Position numbers and translations under genes: made by a program
Notes under the pieces: model-generated
Told to the model about the DNA's origin: nothing
The model's database searches: none
What the model saw: the letters and a program-made list of their open reading frames with translations, nothing else
Assembly: GCA_037044905.1 (NCBI GenBank)
Contig: JBAOKB010000054.1
Coordinates: forward strand, 124,001-188,000
Length of the DNA stretch: 64,000 nucleotides
Direction of reading: 5' to 3'
Source of the DNA: Hortaea werneckii
Taxonomy: Eukaryota > Ascomycota > Dothideomycetes > Mycosphaerellales > Teratosphaeriaceae
Shown here: positions 10,425 to 21,400 of the stretch, piece after piece
Numbering within the stretch: the first letter of the stretch is position 1
How the letters are laid out: the number at the start of each line of letters is the position of its first letter

Positions 10425-12133
10425 TTAGTATGCATATGCCAGAATGTTCTCGTCGTCAGTCTGCCTGATCTTGCGATTCAGTCGGATAAGCCACAACTTC
10501 ATGCACCAAGCGCCAGCAGCACATGCCAATGAAAAGCCAGCGGATGAGCCCATAGCAATGTCGTATCGTGGAGCATTCGAGTCAGGCCAGAGGTACTGGT
10601 TCCTTGTCAGCAACTGTGAACAAGAACAAGGGTGTGATACTTACCGGCGTCCAGATGAATGAAGCGTTAGCAATGGTGTTCACGATCGCCAACGAACACG
10701 CCTTTCGTTCCTTAGTCTGTCCACAAGTTGCAGAGACCCAACCGAGAATGATGGAGTTGACTGCATATGTTCCGATGGCGAAGACAACCATTGCGAAGTA
10801 CCTGGCACCGGTGTTGAGCGTTGCGCAAGCAAGAACGAAGCCAAAGATAGCTACCGCCTTGGCAATTGTGATGTGCCAAGTGCGCTCGTTGAATTTGCCC
10901 GACTGCCATGACCAGTAAATGGATAAGAAGCCGGCAATGAGGTATGGTGGGCAGGTGAGAACAAGGGTAATCGTCTGGTTGAAACCCAGCGTCTCGACGG
11001 CCGTGGGGAAGAAGTTCTTGAATCCGTTCGCTGCCAGATGCATATGTTGCATGAAGGCGAAAAGCCTGTCTTCTGTTCAGTATAAAGGGCTGTGCATCTG
11101 GGCGAGCTGACTTACCATAATTTAGGATCGGATGCAGCATCAAGGAGGCCACGGAAGGTTGACTCCTGACCCGAAGCCTGGACAGTGTCTTTGACAATAC
11201 GCGAATTCGCAAGTTCTCTTTCCTCAGGGGTGAGCCAGCGAGTGTTCAGTGGGTCGTCTGGTAGGATGAAGGCAGCGATGATGGCTATGGCGAAGGTGAT
11301 GGCACCCAAGAGGATGAAGAACCATCGCCAACCTGTTATGCCAGCAACACCGCCTAAGCCGTTGAATATGCCGGCTGCGATGAGTCCAGCAAAAGCGGTG
11401 GCAAGGATATTGCCGGTGTAGAGGATTGAAATACGAGTAGCGATCTCTTTGCGGTTGTAGAAGATGGACAAGATATAAAGTGCTCCAGGATAATAAGGGG
11501 CTTCTGTCTAGAGGGATATGTCAGAATAGAGCTGTCGCATATGGGTTGGTTGAAACTTACGACACCAAGGAAGAAGCGGGTAAGGAGCAAGCCGGTGAAG
11601 TTCGTTGATAGAGCTGTCAATGCGCTGACGATTGCCCAGAGAGCCATGAAACCGGCCATGTACCAGGAGGGCCGCAGACGAGTGAGAAGCATGTTGGAAG
11701 GCACTTGGCCGAGAACTAAAGAGATATCAACATAATTCACAAGGGAGGACTTGGATGACTTACTGTAGCCGACGAACAGGATACTGACACAAGTCTGGTA
11801 TTGAGTGCTCGTCAAATTGAGATCTTCTTCCAGGTCGTCCAATCGAGCTAGGGCGATGGCATTGCGATCGAGGTAGTTGAGCCAATACATGATCCAGAGC
11901 ATCGGCATGATGTACCAGTCCAGCTTCTTCACAAGTGCGATCTCTTTTGGGTCTGTCTTCTCGTGTGCACCAGAATAGTCGAAGGCTTCGAGTGGCTTCT
12001 TGCCATCTTCGTCCACTGTGTATTCCCGCTGGAGGACAGAAGATTTATCTGCTGGGCTACCAAGCTCGACATGCTCTGAGGATAATTTATTGACCGGCAT
12101 GATGAATGGGTCTTTTGGAGTAGACTGGAGCAA
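10425..12133 (-). CDS. MFS transporter, ACS/allantoate permease (Dal5) type
   Basis: This is a twelve-TM anion:cation symporter-type permease of the family that imports allantoate, nicotinate, pantothenate and similar small anions across the plasma membrane. Diagnostic segments are KKLDWYIMPMLWIMYWLNYLDRNAIALARL in TM1, VGYILGQVPSNMLLTR in TM2, RFFLGVTEAPYYPGALYILS, and the C-half YLWPDSNAPRY. The sequence LPDDPLNTRWLTPEER is the conserved central loop. Four introns resolve with matching phases: 11716-11763, 11508-11560, 11066-11115 and 10596-10644. The spliced protein is 502 residues and needs no frame correction. A second in-frame ATG at 12100 is an alternative start (MPVNKLSSEH). Substrate specificity cannot be read from the sequence. 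Confidence 0.9.
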
Positions 12134-12604
12134 ACGAGCTTGGAAAGAACAGCTTCGAGTCGCAATGACAATTTGTATGTATTGAAAGAAAGGTCATTGT
12201 ATCCAACGGACTCACATCCTTTATACCATTTCTCTCTCGTTCACAAACAGCTTACAGCAAGGCGCTTATGCCAAGTGGACTTCAATACGCCGCATCACCT
12301 AGCGTGCAGCTGCCCATGGGGAAACCACGAGGCCCCACAGATAGTGCGGGTGGACCACATCAGTGTTGTCGCGATTGCATGGGAGTGATGGGACCCAAGC
12401 GCTTGAAAGTAACGATATGTACTCGCCGCGTGCATGGCCCAGCACTGGGCAAAGAAGCCTTGTGTGCGGAACTGTAGCTTCTAGAGTTTGGATAACTTGT
12501 TTTTCGAGCTTGGTCTTTCGGCGAAGATACGGATCAGAAGCAGAAGGGTGTATTCATCAGAAGGTGATATTTCTTAATATCTTACTCAGATCTTGTTTCG
12601 CTCG
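12134..12604. other. Upstream region of the ACS transporter
   Basis: This is the presumed promoter side of the transporter. No clear motif and no gene were recognised here. Confidence 0.4.
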
Positions 12605-13227
12605 TTACGTCCGCGACGACAAGCAAGTACCGCTTCGAGTCTGCGTCTGAGAGTCAATGCTATGCTCAGAAATGTCAGAAAGATGAGGCATATTTCGACT
12701 TTGCGCCTCAGTACGAAAAGGGTGCTTCCCAAGAAGCTGGGCCAGGAGCTTCCAAGGTATTGGCAAAACGCCATGCGAGAGGGGTAAGAAGGCTATGCAA
12801 CTCCCATTCCCTGTAGGTTGCGTGGCAAATACAACGACGGTATTCCACATGAGGCATGCCATATGGGACATTTTGACCAGGAACTCTTGGTAGACCAGAT
12901 CCATTGCCGGCGAATGTCGGGATGTGTTGGAGGCAGTGTTAGAGTGGTTAACTTTCTCAAGAGATAAAGTTGCCTTGGCAAGATGAATGTGGGGGGCTGC
13001 GAGACACATCCAGTGGTCGAGATGATCAGCCAGGCAGTGAGCTTCAACGTACCTGGTGAGATGTACCTCAGATTAGGATGACCAGACCTCCGGCGTTCCC
13101 AGAATGACACATTCTCACTGGTCATCCAACTCAAGTCAATGCGGCGTTGCTGATTATTGGCTCGAGACATGGACAGCATACCGTGCGAGTGGCCTTCAAG
13201 GACACTTTTCATTCGCAGCTGGCACAT
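12605..13227 (-). CDS. Possible hypothetical or decayed coding segment
   Basis: Two minus-strand frames overlap here with coding-like composition. One (start 13227) has HSHGMLSMSRANN, LSWMTSENVSFWERRRSGHPNLRYI. The other continues as EAHCLADHLDHWMCLAAPHIHLAK and runs to 12605. A single shift around 13065 would join them. Alternatively, a 55-bp GTACGT...CGCAG intron (about 13010-13064) could be spliced. No family was recognised. It sits between two minus-strand genes and might be a short gene, a fragment, or chance. Confidence is low. Confidence 0.25.
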
Positions 13228-13365
13228 CGTCCCATGAGCAAAGAATGTGCTTAATTGAATGTTCTATCTAATAATCGGACCGATTCGGCTACCGATGGTC
13301 ATGCTCTGCATTCCAGCCAGTGAATATTCTGTCAGACCCTGCTCCAATAGCAGGAGTAAGATCGT

Positions 13366-16300
13366 TTATTCCTTCTCCTCTTCTCCCTCAGTCACGACTT
13401 CTTCAGTGCTGGCCATGCTCAGTCCGCTCACAGAGGGCGTCTCCCCACCTTTCTTCTTGCTCAGTTTCAACACGCTACTCCAGCTCCGTCCGCTTCCCCT
13501 ATTATCTTTGCCTCCATCTGACTTCCCTGCACCATCCTTCGGCAAGCTCCCCATGCTTGTCGATAGTGGCTCATGCTCCTCTTCTCCTTCAGCGTAGGCA
13601 GCAGGGATCTGAGGAGAGTTCGAAATGGCCGATGAGGAAGAGGCCGGAGCTTCCAAATTACGAGAGCTCCTATCTCGTCGATTGAATGTAGGCAGGCTGA
13701 ACTTTCCCGAAGACGACTTGCGTGTGATTTTCTGCATAAAGGACTCCTTGCCAGAGCTGCCAATAAGCGGCGAAGGACCCGTGGCATCTGAATGGTTGGA
13801 ATAGCTGGGAGTCCGGGCCAGATCATTGCTCGCACGCCCACTCTCGCCAGCGATGGAACTTTCGGTTGTAGTTAGGCTCCGAGCATCGCGAGACTTCCGG
13901 CTTGCTGGTGGGCTATCATCAAAGCCCTCCAATAAGCCCGTGATTGCAGTTGACGATCCCGCAGCGGGACCGCTACCCGATCCACCAACCCCAGTATTAG
14001 CAGTCTTCTCTTTGCTAGACTTGATGCCAAAGAAGCTCTTAAAGTCCTTTGCCGCTGGGTTCAGTTTCGGGGTAGCTGAATTATCCGCCGCGTCGTCATC
14101 CGGGTCGATCCTCTTCCCGGGCTTAGTTCCGATGGGTCCAAGATTTGCCGCGACTCGCGCATCGTCTATGTCATCCCGATCCGAGTCCTCGTCTTCAAGA
14201 ATGTCTTCGGGTGGGCCACTAGCGCCGTACTGCACAGACGGTCTGCGGGACGGGTGTCGAGAGCCAAACATGCGTGGATTAGGTGCCTGTCCGGGTCCAG
14301 ATGCGACCCAACCAGAGCCGCCAAAGGACAATGGCGAGCTACGAGCGCCGGCAGTGGCGTCTCCTGAGGGCCAGGTATCAACGCCCCATCGACTGCTATC
14401 GAAACTTGGTCGCGGGAGCTCGTTACTATGCGTACTGCCAGGGCGCGGGCTTCCTGGTCTCCGTCCAAATGTGCTGGTGAAGGATGCAGGCCACCCTCCT
14501 TCCCCCTTCTCAGCATTTGTCCGTCCAAACAGAGTACCCATACCTCCAAAAGCTCTCCTTGCTCTACTAGGCACCGCAGACGCTTGACCGTCCCCGCTAG
14601 CGTCAGCTGCGCCATCAAATCCAGCCATGTCACTTCCAAAAGCCGCAGGGGTGGTAGTGGCTGAGATTGAGCTGTTTCGCTTCCGAGTTGCAGAATCTAG
14701 TCCAGGTATGCTTTGGTCCTGTTTTGGCATGCTGTTTGCTTTACCCAAGGCTAGACTGCTTTCGTCGGCGCTTCCAACAGCGGTTTTCGCACGAGGCTTA
14801 ATGCCGAACATGCTACTGAAGCGGCTCCCAGCCTGTTGCGGTACTCCGCCACTAGTCGCTCTGCCTGAGCGGTTCGAGCGAACAGATCTGCGATCTGTGT
14901 CGAAGAGAGGCCGCGTGTCTGGAGAAGACATAACGTGAGAGGGCAAATGGTGCTGACTAGCGTGCGGGCTGGCAAGCACAGAAGGCGATCTTGATCCAGG
15001 TTGACTACCAGGGCTCTGGGCTCCTTGGGCGATAGGGTCAACCTGTTGGTGTAACGGGCTAGGCCCTGCCGACGTGCCTAAGCCAGCGAGACCTCCGAGA
15101 CCAGGCAGGCTACCCAAGCCAGGCAGCGGCTGCACTGTTGGGCCTTCAGCTTCCCGTCCATGCTGATTCTGGTTCCCTTCGCTCTCGTTCGCAAAGAGGT
15201 CGGCGGGAAGTAGTTCTGCGCCAGCGCCAGGCGACATGGGCGCGCCACCGGTCAGCTTTTCTCGATCCTCGTCACTCATACTCATGCCACTCGTCTGCGG
15301 CTGCGCGATGGTCATGCCATTGTGAATGTTGAGGAAGGGTGCGCTTTGGAAAGGCGAGCTCATTGCGGCCATACCGGATCCAAACGGACTTGTGGTCGAG
15401 CTAGAGGCCGGACCGAAGGCACCCAAACGTGGGCTTTCGGCGGTCATACTCTCCCCTCGTGATCCCGTAAGCCGGCCAGTGGAACGTTGCGAGTCGCCAC
15501 GCTGGATGATGCCCTTCGCCGCCGAGCCTTCGATATCGGTCTTGCTGCGCATGGGCGGTGGCGGAGAAGAATATTGCTGCGCCAATTCTTCATCCCTTCG
15601 TCGTTGCTCGCGAATGTGGTCGAGATACCTAGCCTGCTCCGCATGGAATCTCTTCGCTGCCTCTAGCTTTTGGGTACTCATGACGTATTGCTGTTGGAGT
15701 TGAGCACGGTGAATCTGCCATTGCCTTTCGTCTTCTGCGTCTTGTTGGAACTGTTGCACGAGACTTTGCTCCTCGCCACCATCGTGATTGTTGTGGTTGT
15801 TAGCAGATGGTGAGGAGCTTTTCATAGCCCGCTCGAGTGTTTTGATTTTGAAGTTGCGATCGCGGATAGAGTCGTCAAGGCTCTTCATGGCTGCCATCTC
15901 TTCGGTGTGCTTGCTTCGCAAAGACTCTTTCTCCTTCTCTAACTCCTGTAGAGCAGAGACCTTCTGATTCTTGATGCGCTCGAAGTCCGCCTTCATGGTC
16001 ACGGCCTCCTGTTCCCACCTTGCGACGTCTTCTTTGAGCTTCTGCCTCTCCATGTGCTTCGATTGCAGAACGCGTTCCTGCTTTGTACGCTCGTTTTGGG
16101 CTGTGGTGTTCTGCCTTTCGAGTGTATTGACCTCGCGCTTGAGGTTGCGACTATTGCGCTCCTTTTCCGTGACTTCAGCTTTCAAAGCGTCTCTTTCTGA
16201 AATAAGCTCATCCTTCAATTTCAATTCTTCGTCTTCATCCTCCCGGGCCTGCTTTTCGGCCTCGTCGGTCTCCCGTCGGATTGCGTCCAAGCGCTCCGTA

Positions 16301-17277
16301 AGCTGCTGGATTGTCTCTCCGCCTTCTTGTCCCTCGTCATCCTCGGCTGAGTTCTGGTTCTCCCGTCGATCTAGGCCTAAGACAGTTGGAGAAGGTCGGC
16401 GACCAGTGATACTCCTCTTCGGTCCTGACTGAGCACCCGAACTGCTGTGGTCTCTCGTCATGGGTGCGGCCTCAACAGCCGCTGGAGTAATATCCTTCAA
16501 GCCTCTGTACAACCGCACTGTCGGCAGGGTCTCGCTACTGCCATCATGCCCACTCGTCTCCTCGTCTCTTTCTGCGGATGCTGCGCTAGGAACAAAAAAG
16601 TCCGCCGAACTTGCTGGCTTGGTTCTGAATCTGATAGGTGTGCTCCTAGAGCCAAACTCGGCCTCGTTTACCAACCCCACCCTCACGACGTAGAAGCAGC
16701 CTGGCGACAAGCCCGTGATGGTCACCGCTGTCTCGCCAATGCCGACGGTGTCAATCACGACGCCATTGAGCCAGACTTCATACTTCATCTTGCTGCCTCC
16801 TCTGCCCACATGCCCGCTGCGGCTCTTCCCGCCCGGCAAGCTCCAGTGTACGATGGCTCCATCTGCCTTGATGGCGGCCAAGTCGGTGATCGGCGTCGCG
16901 GGGATGTCGAACCCGAGGAGTTGGGCCAAGGCTGGCAGCGGCTTGTTCAGAACGAGCGTGGTGCGGTACAGGAGCCAGATGAGGGCGAGCGAGATGGTGA
17001 GAGGCTTGAACCATAGCGCCAAGGGCAGCGCAAAAGTCTGCAGAACGCTCAAGATGCGGAAGGCGTAGGCTGGGTCGAAGGGCAGGTGCTGAAGGAGTTC
17101 GTGTGCGGCCGTGGCCGGTTGGTGTTGTTGGGGGTGTTGTCGCGAATTGCCCATGATGGCGGGATCCCGGTGGACGCCGTCCACGTCAACGGGGAGGAAG
17201 TGCGAGCGAATGATGTCGATGGGTCTGGAGGGAGTAGTTGTACTACATGTGGGCGCATTCTGCTGCTGCCCGGTCAT
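13366..17277 (-). CDS. Large membrane-associated FN3 and coiled-coil protein
   Basis: This is a single uninterrupted frame of 1303 residues. An N-terminal low-complexity stretch is followed by a hydrophobic region at about 72-111 (two possible TM segments, SVLQTFALPLALWF and LTISLALIWLLY). Next comes a fibronectin type III-like domain at about 128-221, ending in GLSPGCFYVVRVGLVNEAEFGS. A long charged coiled coil lies at about 320-490 with a second Gln-rich helix at about 510-575. The remaining ~700 residues are Ser/Gly/Pro-rich and probably disordered, with many SP and RxxS sites. ATG 17277 is the longest start; an in-frame ATG at codon 42 (17154, MGNSRQ) is an alternative. Similar TM-FN3-coiled-coil proteins occur across filamentous ascomycetes but their role is not known to me. 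No frame break was seen over 3.9 kb. Confidence 0.8.
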   Translation of the reverse strand: MTGQQQNAPTCSTTTPSRPIDIIRSHFLPVDVDGVHRDPAIMGNSRQHPQQHQPATAAHELLQHLPFDPAYAFRILSVLQTFALPLALWFKPLTISLALIWLLYRTTLVLNKPLPALAQLLGFDIPATPITDLAAIKADGAIVHWSLPGGKSRSGHVGRGGSKMKYEVWLNGVVIDTVGIGETAVTITGLSPGCFYVVRVGLVNEAEFGSRSTPIRFRTKPASSADFFVPSAASAERDEETSGHDGSSETLPTVRLYRGLKDITPAAVEAAPMTRDHSSSGAQSGPKRSITGRRPSPTVLGLDRRENQNSAEDDEGQEGGETIQQLTERLDAIRRETDEAEKQAREDEDEELKLKDELISERDALKAEVTEKERNSRNLKREVNTLERQNTTAQNERTKQERVLQSKHMERQKLKEDVARWEQEAVTMKADFERIKNQKVSALQELEKEKESLRSKHTEEMAAMKSLDDSIRDRNFKIKTLERAMKSSSPSANNHNNHDGGEEQSLVQQFQQDAEDERQWQIHRAQLQQQYVMSTQKLEAAKRFHAEQARYLDHIREQRRRDEELAQQYSSPPPPMRSKTDIEGSAAKGIIQRGDSQRSTGRLTGSRGESMTAESPRLGAFGPASSSTTSPFGSGMAAMSSPFQSAPFLNIHNGMTIAQPQTSGMSMSDEDREKLTGGAPMSPGAGAELLPADLFANESEGNQNQHGREAEGPTVQPLPGLGSLPGLGGLAGLGTSAGPSPLHQQVDPIAQGAQSPGSQPGSRSPSVLASPHASQHHLPSHVMSSPDTRPLFDTDRRSVRSNRSGRATSGGVPQQAGSRFSSMFGIKPRAKTAVGSADESSLALGKANSMPKQDQSIPGLDSATRKRNSSISATTTPAAFGSDMAGFDGAADASGDGQASAVPSRARRAFGGMGTLFGRTNAEKGEGGWPASFTSTFGRRPGSPRPGSTHSNELPRPSFDSSRWGVDTWPSGDATAGARSSPLSFGGSGWVASGPGQAPNPRMFGSRHPSRRPSVQYGASGPPEDILEDEDSDRDDIDDARVAANLGPIGTKPGKRIDPDDDAADNSATPKLNPAAKDFKSFFGIKSSKEKTANTGVGGSGSGPAAGSSTAITGLLEGFDDSPPASRKSRDARSLTTTESSIAGESGRASNDLARTPSYSNHSDATGPSPLIGSSGKESFMQKITRKSSSGKFSLPTFNRRDRSSRNLEAPASSSSAISNSPQIPAAYAEGEEEHEPLSTSMGSLPKDGAGKSDGGKDNRGSGRSWSSVLKLSKKKGGETPSVSGLSMASTEEVVTEGEEEKE

Positions 17278-18425
17278 GTCCAGCGGGGCGCTGTCTCCAT
17301 GCTACAGTCCAGTGTGGGAAGAATGAAAGAGCTGAATGAATGATTGATGATGTGATTTGATTAATGGTGAGCGCACCCACTACAGTAGGTACATACAGGA
17401 CAGTCCTCAGCGTGATACTGTAGTTTCACGGCGTCGGAGCACGGCTCACGCTTGCTACGGTACTGCAGTCACCATCCGGACGTCGATTAAGGTTTGATTC
17501 AAGCTCATCACCCGTTGATCCTGTCAGCCTGTCCCGCAACACTTTCCCTCTCCCGCTGCGCCGCTGCCTGCTGTATTTCGGCGATTCGGGAAATGCTCGG
17601 CCAGACTGCTCACGGTTGGACCCGTGCTACCTCCCAACTTCACATCCACATCTGAGATTCACCACCTTCACGAACTTACCTAGGTACTCCCATATTACTC
17701 ACTTCTAACTGGTCGTCTGAAGCGTCGCAACAAGATCCATCATTCTTGCGTATTAGAAGCTACTTCAGCACCGGCACGATGGAAACGATGATTAATGACT
17801 GGCCCGCAATGAATACCACGGCCATCCTCTCGGGTCCCATAGGAATGGTGTGGTAAAGCGGCAAACATCTCAAGAATTACCCCTACCACTTCTCCGGGTC
17901 TCAACTGGATCTCCAGCTACTTTTGGCGGCTTTGACTGGTTATCAGCCCCTACAGTACCACAAGGGCGTTCGCGCCTGCGGCAGAGCGGTACCGTTGAGT
18001 TGCATACCAGGTGCCGCAGTATCCCGGCTCCTTCGTATGTGGTCAGGCAATCACAGCCTTCTTTGCTCGAAGGATTCGCCATGCGAACATCGAAAGAGCA
18101 CGATCTGGCACTCTTCTTACTGGCTCCAGGTCTGAGTCGTACTATAGGCACAATTGGTGTCCTGGTTTGCCGTAGTCAGTCCCTCCAGCTTCGTGACCCG
18201 GCAACGTTCCTCCACTGCCATTAGCGGGTACAGATCTCATTCCTCACGGCTCGTTCTCACTTCGTACCTTGCAACATCTTGGCTATTCCCACGTCTCTGG
18301 TACACTCTCTGTCTACAAACAAGTTGAGCGAATCGCTTTATTTCTCCGTTTTCCTCTTCCTTCCCTTCCACCCATCCGTAAGATCATCCAGTCTTTTCCG
18401 AACGGTCCATCTATATTCAAAAGCC
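17278..18425. other. Divergent intergenic region
   Basis: This is about 1.15 kb between the start of the FN3 protein (minus) and the start of the PAN glycoprotein (plus). It presumably holds both promoters. Short ORFs at 17850-18224 lack resemblance to any family. The 200 bp before 18426 are pyrimidine-rich (CTTCC/TCTTT tracts), as is common just upstream of fungal start codons. Confidence 0.5.
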
Positions 18426-21400
18426 ATGATCGGAGGCCGCACCATGCTCACCCTTATTATCGCTCTTCTCGTGCATCAGGTTACGTCAAGCAACTTCCTA
18501 TGTCCGGATGTCAACAACTTAGTTGTTCAAGATGACTATGGGGTTCAATACGTCGTCTCTTGCGGAACAGGTTTGCCGCTCTGGCTTCATGCCCAACGTA
18601 CAACTGGCCAAGTCAAGGTTCTAACTGCGATCTCTAGACGCTGACCCTGGGTCCTACGCTAGCTCCGGCGTGTTCAACAATTGGAATGAATGCTTCCAAG
18701 CATGCTCTACCCATTCAATTGATGCCAATAGTGGTGGAGGACCTTGTAACGGCTTTACTTATGCTGTGAGTCTCTATACAGCCTAGTGTCATATACCTAT
18801 GATTACTGATTGGATTGACTGCGTGCTAGGGCGGACTGAACGGACAAGGGGGAGGTACATGTGAGTAGATTGCAAGGTTGAACTTATCTTACGGTAGGCT
18901 GACGCTTTAATTACTTCTAAGGTTATTTCAAAAGCGGTAACATGCGCTTCGTCGGATCGGGTTCGGGCCTCATTAGTGTTAGCACACCGGAAAGATGTCC
19001 TGGATGCAACATCGCTGGTTATGCCAACGGGAATTCACCTCGCTCTTCGTCAGTAGCCGGGGTACAGACTGTATCGGTCACTTATACGACAATCCAAACA
19101 AGGACCGAGACAGCCACCAGGTACTCTACCAACACAATTACGACTACAGGAGTAAGTTCAAATACGAAAGAAAAGGAAAAAAGGAAAGAGAACGACAAAA
19201 TTCATTCGAATCGTTCCTGACCCGTGCCTAGACCGTCACTACGACAGCAGTATCCAGCTACTACACAACAGCGACCACCACGGCTATCAGCACATCTAGA
19301 GAGACTTTGACGATAACCACAGTACAAACTACTACCCAACCAGGTCAGTACGCCTGCCTTCCCCGAGTTCCACATTCGCTATTTTCCATGTCTTCGCGTC
19401 GCTTCTGAAATCATCATACTGACTTCTTGCAGCATCGACGGTTACTTCTGTCTCAACATACAGTAAGTATTTTCAAGTGGTGCTATGGCCTTAGCGGATT
19501 GAAAGATTGGTGGAGGTGTAAACATCCTCAGAAACCGTCTTTCAAGAGAGTTGGCATGGTGATACCAGACATTCTCTCATCGCTTTCGCTGGGCGAGCTT
19601 GAATCTGCTGTCTCCTCTCCCCATACCCAGAGACTCCGCTGACGAAGAGATTCGCTTAGGCACCACAACTGTCGTTACGTATACAAGCGTGGTTCCAGCC
19701 TCAACACAGTAAGCATTTTCCTACCTGCGCTATTTCGAGTTGAATGACTAATTCCAAATCTTCTCAGAACCAATACTCGTACTCAAACACAACTCACCAC
19801 CGTCACGTACGTGAGTACGCAACCAACCACTGTCGTCAGCACTTATATCAGCACTCAACCTGCATCAACGAACACTGCAACAATCACACAGCGAACTACG
19901 GTCGTATCGACGTATCAAACCACATCGGTGGTCACTCAAACACAGACCTCCACGGCTCCTGGTCAGTAAGAGCCTCCTCGCTGCTTACGTTATGCGTATG
20001 CTGGCTAGATCGTACGGGATCACCTTGAAAGACGCTGCTCACACCTTCTAGGAACAACATTCACCACCACTTCTGTGTTCACTAGCACCTACCCTGTTAC
20101 GGCTACAGAGACAACCTCATTCTACACGACGAATACGGTCGTTAGCGTAGGTCTCAATTATCCTGTGCGGCAAGAATTTTCTAATGGTTGCATACAGACG
20201 TATCGGACGACTGCGACTGTAACATCTGTACAGCCAACAACTGTCTTATCAACTTATGTTGAGACCGTAACATCAGTGCAGCCGGTCAGCAAAAAGTACA
20301 ATTGCTTTCAAAATTGTGTGCACTAACATAGGGTCCAGGCATCCACGGTCGAGCGAACACAGACACAACAAACCACAGTCCGAGAGACCAGCGTGGCACC
20401 CGGTCCTACACAGACGGTTACATCAGTGCAGCCGGTAAGGAAAGAGTAGGACTGCTTTTACATTGAAGTCAACTGACGTATCGTCCCAGGCATACACGAT
20501 CGAGCGAACACAAACACAACAGACCACAGTCCGAGAGACCAGCGTAGCGCCCGGTCCCACACAGACGGTTACATCGACCCAACTCACGACTTATGTCTCG
20601 ACTTTCACAACCTCTTTTCCATATACAACGACATTGCCAGGTAGGTCCATTCAAAGCACAGAGGTGGATGCGTCGCACTTTGTAAGGCCATGCCCAAATG
20701 TTAGAGCTTCGAAATTGCAAGAGGCTAGACAGCAAGACCTGGGAGAAGTCCAAGTCGGACTGAAGCTCATGGTAGTCAGATCAACACTGTTCATACTGCG
20801 TAGCGAGCAGTCAGAGGCATTAACGCTTTACAATTTGGTGCAAATAGCTATGAATGCACGCTAACTCACGCCAGGTGCAACCACCACTATGTTTCTTGGG
20901 CGACATCGATCTTGAGTACTACAATTGTGTCCACTATTACAACTACAATCCAGGAGACTCTAACTCAGCCTGGTAAGTCGTATCTCCCTTAAGAGTATTC
21001 AGAGAACATACTGACAGACGGCAGGCACGACCATCCGGGAGACGACGACACAGCCTGGTGAGCCCATTGACGTGGATTTGGTATCATGGATTCGACTAAC
21101 AGACTTTAGGCGCAATAATCATTTCAACCTTAGACCGGACCGTTTCGGGACCTACGGCCACCTACACTACAGTCAGCATCAGCTATGGCGAAGGGTCCGT
21201 GATCTATGTGACCCAAACAGTGTAAGCTTCTCGCTTTCCGAACGCTCGACTTGGTCCTGAATCATGCATTGTAGGTCTAGGATCCGCTTTTCTAGTTCCA
21301 GTGCGTCTGCCCTAACGTCGAGCAGCTTCGCGTCTCTGCTATCGTCTTCGGCCTCGACTCTATCGGTTTCTCCTTCGGCTTCCTCCACATCATCAGACGG

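Noticed and set aside
9973..10425. 150-codon minus-strand ORF at the right of the repeat array
   Set aside because: Cys/Arg-rich, no domain, and abuts the stop of the ACS transporter; taken as non-coding.
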